Below are positions 26,155-33,937 of a DNA stretch of 64,000 nt, one piece after another. Origin of the DNA: Pokkaliibacter sp. MBI-7. GTDB lineage: Bacteria; Pseudomonadota; Gammaproteobacteria; Pseudomonadales; Balneatricaceae. The stretch's first letter is position 1, and the number at the start of each line of letters is the position of its first letter. The translations under genes were made by a program, and so were the position numbers. The stretch lies in the NCBI RefSeq assembly GCF_029846635.1, contig NZ_JARVTG010000001.1, positions 2,671,001-2,735,000 on the forward strand. The letters run 5' to 3'. The notes under the pieces were generated by a model. That model was given only the letters and a program-made list of their open reading frames with translations. It searched no databases and was not told where the DNA came from.

Positions 26155-26170
26155 TGGCACAGGGTCTGCT
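26155..26170 (+). promoter_or_regulatory. Sigma-54 promoter of glnK-amtB
   Basis: TGGCACAGGGTCTGCT fits the -24/-12 consensus TGGCACGrNNNTTGCW, with the GG and GC dinucleotides at the required spacing and two mismatches elsewhere. Transcription would start near 26181, about 50 bases before glnK. Confidence 0.85.
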
Positions 26171-26232
26171 TAGAGGGGTAACCAAGGCACTGCCAGCACC
26201 TCAGGGTGCACGAATTCTAAGAGGGAGCATCT

Positions 26233-26571
26233 ATGAAACTAGTTACGGCGGTAATCAAGCCATTCAAGTTGGACGATGTACGCGAAGCTCTGTCGGATAT
26301 CGGCGTTCAGGGGATCACCGTGACGGAAGTCAAAGGCTTCGGTCGCCAGAAGGGTCACACCGAGCTGTATCGTGGCGCGGAGTACGTTGTTGACTTCCTG
26401 CCCAAGGTCAAGATCGAAGTCGCGGTGGCTGACACCCTGGTCGATCAGGTGATCGATGTGGTTTCCAAGGCTGCCCATACCGGCAAGATCGGTGACGGCA
26501 AGATTTTCGTATCTGACCTGGAACAGGTCATCCGTATCCGCACCGGCGAGACTGGTGAAGAAGCACTGTGA
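26233..26571 (+). CDS. glnK: PII nitrogen regulatory protein GlnK
   Basis: This 112-residue PII protein begins MKLVTAVIKPFKLDDVREAL. Its T-loop carries the uridylylation tyrosine (Tyr51 in GHTELYRGAEYV), and the B- and C-loop motifs TGKIGDGKIF and RIRTGE are complete. It senses 2-oxoglutarate, ATP/ADP and glutamine status and blocks AmtB when nitrogen is plentiful. It precedes amtB under a sigma-54/NtrC-type promoter. A second PII gene with 99 of 112 identical residues follows amtB. A GAGGGAG ribosome-binding site precedes the ATG. Confidence 0.97.
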   Translation: MKLVTAVIKPFKLDDVREALSDIGVQGITVTEVKGFGRQKGHTELYRGAEYVVDFLPKVKIEVAVADTLVDQVIDVVSKAAHTGKIGDGKIFVSDLEQVIRIRTGETGEEAL

Positions 26572-26632
26572 TTGCTGCCGCGCACTGCTGTGAAGTGCGC
26601 AGGCCGACAAGTTGCCTGAGGAGGAGTTTCCT

Positions 26633-27904
<1,272 letters not shown>

Positions 27905-27933
27905 GCCCCGTGTTCCTGTAACACTGTGCTGAA

Positions 27934-27967
27934 CCATCGGCTCCTGCGGGAGCCGATGGCGTTTTTG
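27934..27967 (+). terminator. Intrinsic terminator after amtB
   Basis: CCATCGGCTCC and GGAGCCGATGG form an 11-bp perfect stem around TGCG, followed by CGTTTTTG. This separates glnK-amtB from the second PII gene. A further CACCGCTG/CAGCGGTG inverted repeat lies just after it (about 27976-28002). Confidence 0.9.
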
Positions 27968-28028
27968 TCACCCTCACCGCTGCGGGAGCAGACAGCGGTG
28001 GCGGTGAATTAAGGATAAACAAGCAGGT

Positions 28029-28044
28029 TGGCTTGGCCCTTGCT
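28029..28044 (+). promoter_or_regulatory. Sigma-54 promoter candidate for the second PII gene
   Basis: TGGCTTGGCCCTTGCT has TGGC at -24 and CTTGCT at -12 with correct spacing (14 of 16 match the consensus, counting unconstrained positions). It implies a leader of about 135 bases before the PII gene. A TATACT hexamer at 28137-28142 could be an additional sigma-70 -10 box, but it lacks a clear -35. Confidence 0.65.
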
Positions 28045-28190
28045 TTCATCACGGAGAAGGTGCCCACAACGTGAGGACATGGTCCTGTTGATGGCGCACG
28101 GTGCCGGCAGCGGGATAGCCTCACTGCCCTGTTCGGGTATACTAGGCGCCACTGCTTGCGGCTCAGCCGTTCTGTATAAGGGAGACTGTC

Positions 28191-28529
28191 ATGAAACTTG
28201 TTACTGCTGTGATCAAACCCTTCAAGCTGGACGACGTGCGTGAAGCACTGTCTGACATTGGCATTCAAGGTATCACGGTAACGGAAGTAAAAGGCTTTGG
28301 ACGTCAGAAAGGCCACACCGAGCTGTATCGCGGTGCTGAATACGTGGTTGATTTTCTGCCCAAGGTAAAAGTCGAAGTGGCAGTAGATGACACCGCGCTG
28401 GACAGCGTGATCGATGCCATCTCCAAGGCGGCCCATACCGGCAAGATCGGTGACGGCAAGATTTTTGTTACCCAGCTGGAACAGGTGATTCGTATCCGTA
28501 CCGGCGAAGAAGGTTCGGACGCACTATAA
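28191..28529 (+). CDS. glnB: Second PII protein (GlnB/GlnK paralogue)
   Basis: This 112-residue PII protein differs from the upstream GlnK at 13 positions by my count, clustered at residues 61-76 and the last ten residues. Tyr51 and the nucleotide-binding loops are kept, so it should also be uridylylated. It lies after the amtB terminator with its own promoter candidate. Such duplication allows division of labour between AmtB control and control of glutamine synthetase or NtrB. Which copy plays the GlnB role cannot be told from sequence, so the symbol is tentative. A stem-loop follows at 28547-28587. Confidence 0.9.
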   Translation: MKLVTAVIKPFKLDDVREALSDIGIQGITVTEVKGFGRQKGHTELYRGAEYVVDFLPKVKVEVAVDDTALDSVIDAISKAAHTGKIGDGKIFVTQLEQVIRIRTGEEGSDAL

Positions 28530-28546
28530 CGGTGCATCCCCAAGGC

Positions 28547-28587
28547 CATCGGACGGCTGTCATGGCAATCGCCCTGCCCGTCCGATG
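28547..28587 (+). terminator. Stem-loop after second PII gene
   Basis: CATCGGACGG and CCGTCCGATG form a perfect 10-bp stem with a 21-base loop, 18 bases after the stop. No T run follows, so termination is possible but not certain. Confidence 0.5.
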
Positions 28588-28801
28588 CTCCTCCGTACAC
28601 ACCGTGCCGGTCTGGTCGGTGCATTTTCCCCTGCTGTGAAGCGATTGCTTCAAAAGGTAACACCCCCGCTGCTGACGCTGGCTCGGTTCAGCATCTTTGT
28701 TATGCATTTCAACCGTAATCCTGTGCGGAATCACGTCATTGATGGTGTGAATATGGTTTATTTGCCTGCAAATCCATCAATCGCAGAAAACTTAACTGTT
28801 G

Positions 28802-28817
28802 TGGCCTGCTAATTGCT
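28802..28817 (+). promoter_or_regulatory. Sigma-54 promoter candidate for the amino-acid ABC operon
   Basis: TGGCCTGCTAATTGCT has GG and GC at the -24/-12 spacing with a perfect TTGCT. It lies 150 bases upstream of the binding-protein gene. An ATTGATGG/CCATCAAT inverted repeat (28738-28781) lies just upstream and could be an activator site. Confidence 0.65.
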
Positions 28818-28966
28818 TTAGTCTTGTTCGATTAACAGGTTCAGGGTGCCTGCTTCTACGTCAGAGTCAGATTTGTACTGTATATCAGTGATTTATCTGC
28901 GTTGTTGGAGGCGGAAGCGGGGTGAAAGGCCTGCCATTATAAAAGTTGTCTAGCTTGAGGTTGCTT

Positions 28967-29764
28967 ATGAAAAAACTGCTCGCGTCTTTGGGGCTGGTAT
29001 TGGGTGTGGCTACCGTGTCACAGGCTGCCATGGCAGAAAGCGCTGTCGACAAAGTGGTCTCTGCAGGTGAACTGCGGGTGTGCTTTGAAGCCGGTTACAT
29101 GCCGTTTGAGATGAAAAACAAGAACGGCGAATTCGTCGGTTTTGACATCGACATGGGCAAACTGATGGCCAAGTCCATGGGAGTGAAGTTCACTCCGGTC
29201 AACACGGCCTGGGACGGTATCATCCCTGCCCTGCTGACTGATAAGTGCGACATCATCATGGGCGGTATGACCATCACTGCTGAGCGTAACCTGAAAGTTA
29301 ACTTTGCTGATCCTTACATCGTGGTGGGTCAGTCCATCCTGATGAAGCCTTCACTGGCTGGCAAAATCACCTCTTACAAAGATCTGAACGATCCCAAGTA
29401 CACCGTAGTGACCAAACTGGGTACTACCGGTGATGCCGCAACCAAGAAATATATCGGTCAGTCCAACATCCGTTTGTTCGACACCGAAGCGGATGGCGCG
29501 CTGGAAGTGGTCAATGGCAAGGCTGATGCCTTCGTTTACGACCTGCCTTTCAACGCTATCTACGCTGCGCAGAATGCAGGCAAAGTGGTTCACCTGGACA
29601 AGCCCTTCACCTATGAGCCTCTGGGCTGGGCGATCCGCAAGAACGATCCTGACTTCCTGAACTTCCTCAACAACTTCCTGCGTCAGACCAAGGGTGATGG
29701 CACCTATGACCGTCTGTACCAGAAGTGGTTTGAAAGTGACGAATGGCTGAAAACTGTACAGTAA
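28967..29764 (+). CDS. Polar amino-acid ABC transporter, periplasmic binding protein
   Basis: This 265-residue family 3 solute-binding protein has a cleavable signal peptide (likely cut after AAMA, about residue 23). Typical features follow: LRVCFEAGYMPFEMKN, GFDIDMGKLMAKSMG, IIMGGMTITAERN and YDLPFNAI. It should deliver a polar amino acid to the adjacent permease; the exact ligand cannot be read from sequence. The ATG at 28967 follows TTGAGG. A sigma-54 promoter candidate upstream and an attenuator-like hairpin after the gene fit nitrogen-controlled, excess production of the binding protein. Confidence 0.93.
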   Translation: MKKLLASLGLVLGVATVSQAAMAESAVDKVVSAGELRVCFEAGYMPFEMKNKNGEFVGFDIDMGKLMAKSMGVKFTPVNTAWDGIIPALLTDKCDIIMGGMTITAERNLKVNFADPYIVVGQSILMKPSLAGKITSYKDLNDPKYTVVTKLGTTGDAATKKYIGQSNIRLFDTEADGALEVVNGKADAFVYDLPFNAIYAAQNAGKVVHLDKPFTYEPLGWAIRKNDPDFLNFLNNFLRQTKGDGTYDRLYQKWFESDEWLKTVQ

Positions 29765-29788
29765 GTTGAATTCAGTCCTGTGATACCG

Positions 29789-29825
29789 AACACCGGTTTG
29801 CTAGCAAATCGGTGTTTGTTTTTTT
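29789..29825 (+). terminator. Attenuator-like hairpin inside the ABC operon
   Basis: AACACCG (29789-29795) and CGGTGTT (29810-29816), with inner TTTGC/GCAAA pairing, are followed by GTTTTTTTT. It lies between the binding-protein and permease genes and probably stops most transcripts, so that more binding protein than permease is made. Confidence 0.85.
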
Positions 29826-29840
29826 GGAGTACCCTCAAAC

Positions 29841-30788
29841 ATGCGATCTGAAAACCGGGCGCTATGGCAAAGCGTGTATCTGGTGATAGTGGTAGCCTTC
29901 TGTGCTGTGGTCTACGCCTCCAGTAAACACATCAACTACAACTGGAACTGGCAGCGTGTCGTTCCCTACCTGATCAATACCGAGCCGCAATCGGTTCGTG
30001 CGCCCTTTGACGGTACCGCCAAAGTCAGTACTGACGACAAGACCCTCACACTGGTGCCCGATGCCGGTGGCGAGCCTGTGGTGGTGAAGAAGTTCAGTGC
30101 GATTTCAGTGAACGATGGTGATCTGATTTTTGAAGGTGACCAGGTGGCCACCATCAGCAACTGGCGCATCGGCCCTATCACCGAAGGCATGATCACCACT
30201 CTGGAGATCTCGCTGGCATCGCTGGTGTTTGCGGTGATCATCGGTCTGTTTATCGGCCTTGGCCGTATCTCCCGCAATCTGGCCATCCGTCAGCTGTGTA
30301 TCACCTATATCGAGATCATCCGCGGCACGCCGCTGCTGGTGCAGATCTTCATTTTCTACTTCTTTATCGGCACCGTGCTGTCACTGGACCGCTTTACCGC
30401 CGGTGTGGCGTCGCTGGCGGTGTTCACCGCGGCGTATGTGGCGGAAATCGTCCGCTCCGGTATCCAGTCGATTCCACCCGGACAGATGGAAGCGGCCCGC
30501 TCGCTGGGCATGACCTATGTGCAGGCGATGGTCAACGTCATCCTGCCGCAGGCCTTCAAACGTACCCTGCCACCCATGGCCGGTCAGTTTATCAACCTGA
30601 TCAAGGACTCCTCGCTGGTGTCGGTTATCTCCATCACCGACCTGACCAAAGCCGGTCGTGAAGTGGTCTCCGCCACTTTTGCTCCGTTTGAGGTGTGGTT
30701 CACCGTGGCGCTGCTGTATCTGGTGATGACCGGCGCGTTGTCATGGATGATTCAGCGTCTGGAAAAGAAACTGGCAGCCAGCGATTAA
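29841..30788 (+). CDS. Polar amino-acid ABC transporter permease with periplasmic insert
   Basis: This 315-residue permease has the HisMQ/GlnP fold in its C-terminal two thirds (about residues 115-310): YIEIIRGTPLLVQIFIFYFF and the EAA loop IPPGQMEAARSLGMTYVQAM. Ordinary GlnP-type permeases have about 220 residues. Here the first membrane segment (residues 9-26) is followed by ~80 extra residues rich in beta-type sequence (VRAPFDGTAKVSTDDKTLTLV) that should lie in the periplasm. One permease is present, so it probably works as a homodimer with the downstream ATPase. Confidence 0.9.
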   Translation: MRSENRALWQSVYLVIVVAFCAVVYASSKHINYNWNWQRVVPYLINTEPQSVRAPFDGTAKVSTDDKTLTLVPDAGGEPVVVKKFSAISVNDGDLIFEGDQVATISNWRIGPITEGMITTLEISLASLVFAVIIGLFIGLGRISRNLAIRQLCITYIEIIRGTPLLVQIFIFYFFIGTVLSLDRFTAGVASLAVFTAAYVAEIVRSGIQSIPPGQMEAARSLGMTYVQAMVNVILPQAFKRTLPPMAGQFINLIKDSSLVSVISITDLTKAGREVVSATFAPFEVWFTVALLYLVMTGALSWMIQRLEKKLAASD

Positions 30789-30803
30789 GGCGAGGACGAT
30801 ACG

Positions 30804-31553
30804 ATGCATTTACAGAACGCCGAAGACATCATCATCGCCAAAGATGTCGACAAGATTTACCCCAATGGCTGTCATGCCCTGAAAAAGGTCTCGGCCTCCA
30901 TCAAGAAGGGCGAAGTGGTGGTGATTATCGGGCCGTCGGGCTCCGGCAAGTCCACCTTCCTGCGGACCCTGAACCAGCTGGAAACCATCTCCAGTGGCAG
31001 TATCGTCATCGATCAGGTCGATATGTACGGCAAAAACACCAATATCAACAAGCTGCGTGAGCATGTGGGTATGGTGTTCCAGAGCTTTAACCTGTTCCCG
31101 CACAAGAGCGCCCTGCACAACGTGATGATGGCGCCGCTGAAGGTCTCCAAACGGGCCAAAAGCGAGGTGGAGGAGCATGCTAAGGCGCTGATGAAGAAAG
31201 TCGGTCTGGCCGAGCGTATGAACAACTACCCCAGCCAGCTGTCGGGTGGTCAGCAGCAGCGTGTGGCTATTGCCCGGGCACTGTGCATGAAGCCGAAAAT
31301 CATGCTGTTTGATGAGCCCACCTCGGCGCTGGACCCGGAAATGGTCGGTGAAGTGCTGGATGTTATGAAGAGTCTGGCCAAAGAAGGCATGACCATGGTG
31401 GTGGTGACCCACGAAATGGGCTTTGCCCGTGAAGTGGCTGACCGGGTGCTGTTCATGGAAGACGGCGAACTGCTGGTGGAAGATACCCCGGACAAGTTCT
31501 TCCATAACCCCACTCACCCGCGCCTGCAGCGTTTCCTGTCGCAGGTGTTGTAA
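30804..31553 (+). CDS. Polar amino-acid ABC transporter ATP-binding protein (GlnQ-like)
   Basis: This 249-residue ABC ATPase shows Walker A IGPSGSGKSTFLR, Q-loop MVFQSFNLFPH, signature LSGGQQQRVAIARAL, Walker B IMLFDEPTSALDPEM and the switch His in VVVTHEMGF. It follows the polar amino-acid (GlnQ/ArtP/HisP) subfamily throughout. It energises the permease encoded 15 bases upstream and ends the three-gene importer operon, which closes with a strong terminator. Confidence 0.95.
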   Translation: MHLQNAEDIIIAKDVDKIYPNGCHALKKVSASIKKGEVVVIIGPSGSGKSTFLRTLNQLETISSGSIVIDQVDMYGKNTNINKLREHVGMVFQSFNLFPHKSALHNVMMAPLKVSKRAKSEVEEHAKALMKKVGLAERMNNYPSQLSGGQQQRVAIARALCMKPKIMLFDEPTSALDPEMVGEVLDVMKSLAKEGMTMVVVTHEMGFAREVADRVLFMEDGELLVEDTPDKFFHNPTHPRLQRFLSQVL

Positions 31554-31608
31554 CCGACGCACCTTCTGAGCGCGAAGACGTTCGTCAAAGAACGGTGCTG
31601 CGGAAAAA

Positions 31609-31645
31609 CAAAGAGCCCGGGTCGCTAAGCGGCCCGGGCTCTTTT
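31609..31645. terminator. Bidirectional intrinsic terminator
   Basis: AAAGAGCCCGGG and CCCGGGCTCTTT form a 12-bp stem with A- and T-runs on either side, serving both the ABC operon and the convergent DUF2058 gene. Confidence 0.9.
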
Positions 31646-31661
31646 GTCTGTTAAACCACCC

Positions 31662-32201
31662 TTACCACATCAGGTCATCGGGGATGGGCGGGTATTCGTC
31701 ATCGTCACTGCTGCTGTCGACATGGGGATGAATCACCCGTTCCGGCATCCGCTCTTCAATACGGGCGGCTTCTGCTGCGGGGACCAGCAGGTAACCTTCA
31801 TCGGCGATCACGATCAGCAGTTGGCTGCGTGACAGCTGCTCCAGCTGCTGAGGGGTGACGTACAGCTTCTTGATCTTGGTGCCGTGGACGAAGTTGTAGG
31901 GCGTGTCAGCGTCCTTGGGCGGTTTGACGCCATGTACTTCGAGCAGCTGACGCACTTCGGCTTCCTGCGCGCGGCGGGTTTTGTCATCCAGCTGTTTCTG
32001 GTTCAGCTCGCGGTCGCGCTGCACCTTGGCTTGACGCTCCTGTTCGCGTTTGACTTGCTCAGCCAGCTTGGCCGCTTCCTGATCCGCTTTCGACACCTGC
32101 TTGGCCAGCTTGTCCTGCTTGCGCTTGTCTGCGGATGCCTTTTGCGCCTGCTGTTTGGTAGCAAGGCCGTTTTTGAGTAATTGATCCTTGAGTGATGCCA
32201 T
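31662..32201 (-). CDS. DUF2058 family protein (YaiL-like)
   Basis: This 179-residue protein begins MASLKDQLLKNGLATKQQAQKA, followed by a highly charged coiled-coil region (about residues 20-90, rich in Lys, Gln and Glu) and a compact C-terminal part (NFVHGTKIKKLYVTPQQLEQL, LLIVIADEGYLLVP). This is the usual architecture of the DUF2058/YaiL family. The function is unestablished; nucleic-acid or ribosome association has been discussed for such proteins but cannot be claimed here. The start at 32201 was chosen because the upstream in-frame extension does not fit the family. Confidence 0.88.
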   Translation of the reverse strand: MASLKDQLLKNGLATKQQAQKASADKRKQDKLAKQVSKADQEAAKLAEQVKREQERQAKVQRDRELNQKQLDDKTRRAQEAEVRQLLEVHGVKPPKDADTPYNFVHGTKIKKLYVTPQQLEQLSRSQLLIVIADEGYLLVPAAEAARIEERMPERVIHPHVDSSSDDDEYPPIPDDLMW

Positions 32202-32385
32202 GGAGAACACTCCCCTGAGGTAATACTTGATTCGGGTCGGGCGACCGCCGCCCGGAGTCGGCAATGTATAGAAAAAACCGGCCCGATGCCACCGCCCCGC
32301 CGGACCAGCAAGAAAGTCAATATTGTCCAAGCCGCCTTTCAGGTGGCAGGTCTATACTGCCTGAGCCCAATCTGCAGCGTCAGTG

Positions 32386-33153
32386 ATGCCCATGACAACC
32401 CATAACAAGACTCTACGCGCTGGCCATGAGCTGCCAGTCAACGCCTATCTGGCCGGTATTACCGATACCGTGCCGCTGATTCTGGCTGCCATTCCCTTTG
32501 GTATTCTGTATGGCGCCCTTGGCTACAGTCAGGGGGTGCCGGTGTGGGCCATTCTGGCCATGTCCCTGCTGGTATTTGCCGGCGCCTCGCAGTTTATTGC
32601 CGTGGGGCTGCTGGCGTCGCACACCCATCCGGCCGTCATTGCGCTGACCGTACTGGTGGTCAACCTGCGGCATATGCTCTATGCCGCCAGCCTGATGCCG
32701 GAAGCGGCCAGACTGTCACAGCGCTGGCGGTTACCTCTGGCGTTCTGGCTGACGGATGAAACCTATGCCACCGTCAGCACCCATCTGCGCCACTATCGCG
32801 ATACCGGCAACTTGCGCTGGTACTGGCTGGGCTCGGGTTCCGCCATGTACATCAACTGGGTTGCCTGCACCGCACTGGGCGCCTGGCTGAGCAGGGATGT
32901 GCCTGATCTCACCCACTGGGGGCTGGAAGTGGCGCTGGTCGTGGCTTTTGTCGGCATGGTAGTGCCTGCCATCAAGCAGTTCAGCCATCTGTGCTGTGCG
33001 GTGACGGCGGGAGGCGTCATCCTGCTGACCTATGACTGGCCGCACAATACCGGTCTGCTGGTCACCTCACTGGTGGCCATTGGCGTCGGTATCGGGACGG
33101 AAATGCTGAGCAAAAAAACGGCCCCTCTGAACGGAGCGACTCACCATGAATGA
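32386..33153 (+). CDS. azlC: AzlC family branched-chain amino-acid exporter subunit
   Basis: This membrane protein of about 255 residues has the AzlC pattern: AGITDTVPLILAAIPFGILYGALG, FAGASQFIAVGLL, VVNLRHMLYAASL and LTDETYA. With AzlD (YgaH in E. coli, partner of YgaZ) it forms a small exporter for branched-chain and related amino acids. The start is uncertain: ATGs at 32386 and 32392 and a GTG at 32383 are all possible, and no clear ribosome-binding site is visible. It overlaps azlD by eight bases, so the two are translationally coupled. Confidence 0.9.
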   Translation: MPMTTHNKTLRAGHELPVNAYLAGITDTVPLILAAIPFGILYGALGYSQGVPVWAILAMSLLVFAGASQFIAVGLLASHTHPAVIALTVLVVNLRHMLYAASLMPEAARLSQRWRLPLAFWLTDETYATVSTHLRHYRDTGNLRWYWLGSGSAMYINWVACTALGAWLSRDVPDLTHWGLEVALVVAFVGMVVPAIKQFSHLCCAVTAGGVILLTYDWPHNTGLLVTSLVAIGVGIGTEMLSKKTAPLNGATHHE

Positions 33154-33469
33154 TCTGACCCTGCTGTGGCTGATTCTGGCGATGATGGCGGTGACGTTTG
33201 TGCCCCGTTATCTGCCCTTTGCACTGGCTCATCGCTTCCAGCTGCCGCCGTTGCTGCAGCGTACGCTGGGCTATGTGCCGGTTGCGGTACTGACGGCGAT
33301 TGTGGTGCAGACCACACTGGTACGTGACCAGCAGATCCACACCGACTGGCAGAATCCCACCCTGTGGGCGGCTGTGGTTGCTGGTCTGATGGCCTGGCGT
33401 GGGGTCAGCCTGCTGCTGACGGTCTGTGGCGGGATGCTGGTCTATGGCGTGCTGCGCTGGCTGTTCTGA
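33146..33469 (+). CDS. azlD: AzlD family branched-chain amino-acid exporter subunit
   Basis: This 107-residue hydrophobic protein has about four membrane segments and the AzlD signature ILAMMAVTFVPRYLPFALA and YVPVAVLTAIVVQ. It pairs with AzlC, whose gene overlaps its start. The start at 33146 is preceded by GGAGCGACTCACC within azlC. The pair is probably its own operon; the next gene is on the opposite strand. Confidence 0.9.
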   Translation: MNDLTLLWLILAMMAVTFVPRYLPFALAHRFQLPPLLQRTLGYVPVAVLTAIVVQTTLVRDQQIHTDWQNPTLWAAVVAGLMAWRGVSLLLTVCGGMLVYGVLRWLF

Positions 33470-33548
33470 GCGCAGGCCCCTGCTGCCGGCGTCTGCTGAC
33501 GGGCGCCGGCCGGTCATCGTACTGACGGACATTCTGCCGTCCGCCTGA

Positions 33549-33749
33549 CTACTCTTCCTGTTGTCCTTCCTGCTCGATGGCCTGCTGCAACCAGTCAGGC
33601 CCCATCTGCTGTTCAATATAGTCACGGATAAACTGACGGACCTTCTGTGAAGGAGTGACATCTTCCTTCGCACACAGTGCTTCGAAAATGGCTTTCTTGC
33701 GGGGGTCAATCAACAGGGTCAGGCGGGCAGTGCGCTGCTCCATCTTCAT
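33549..33749 (-). CDS. Small ribbon-helix-helix-like (CopG-type) protein
   Basis: This 66-residue protein begins MKMEQRTARLTLLIDPRKKAIFEALCAKEDVTPSQKVRQFIRDYIEQQ when read in full. It shows a short N-terminal strand (ARLTLLID) followed by two helices, the ribbon-helix-helix arrangement of CopG-type DNA-binding proteins. It has no toxin partner nearby, so it is more likely a stand-alone regulator than an antitoxin. An 8-bp inverted repeat 60 bases upstream (33809-33827) could be its own operator. An ATG two codons later (33743) is an alternative start. Confidence 0.75.
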   Translation of the reverse strand: MKMEQRTARLTLLIDPRKKAIFEALCAKEDVTPSQKVRQFIRDYIEQQMGPDWLQQAIEQEGQQEE

Positions 33750-33808
33750 ATACCTCGGCAGGATGCGTGTGCTTGAACGTCATACAGACGCTTGAATATG
33801 TGCATTAT

Positions 33809-33827
33809 ATGTTAATGTTATTAACAT
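33809..33827. promoter_or_regulatory. Palindromic operator candidate
   Basis: ATGTTAAT-GTT-ATTAACAT is a perfect 8-bp inverted repeat in the AT-rich divergent region between the RHH-like gene and dauA. It suits binding of a small dimeric regulator. Confidence 0.55.
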
Positions 33828-33937
33828 TGAATGAATACTGTATAGGCATATAATTCTCATCACATGCTAACCGTACAGAAGGCGATAGGTAGCGCTGTCT
33901 GACGGTTGGCGCTTTCTCCTGCTGGAGACCTGTGATC

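Noticed and set aside
26612..26632. TTG start for amtB
   Set aside because: It would place the GAGGAGG ribosome-binding site inside the coding region; the GTG at 26633 is correctly spaced from it.
32323..32358. TTGTCC...TATACT as a sigma-70 promoter for azlC
   Set aside because: The spacing is about 24 bases, too long for a normal promoter.
33549..33749. RHH protein as the antitoxin of a toxin-antitoxin pair
   Set aside because: No small toxin-like gene is adjacent on either side.
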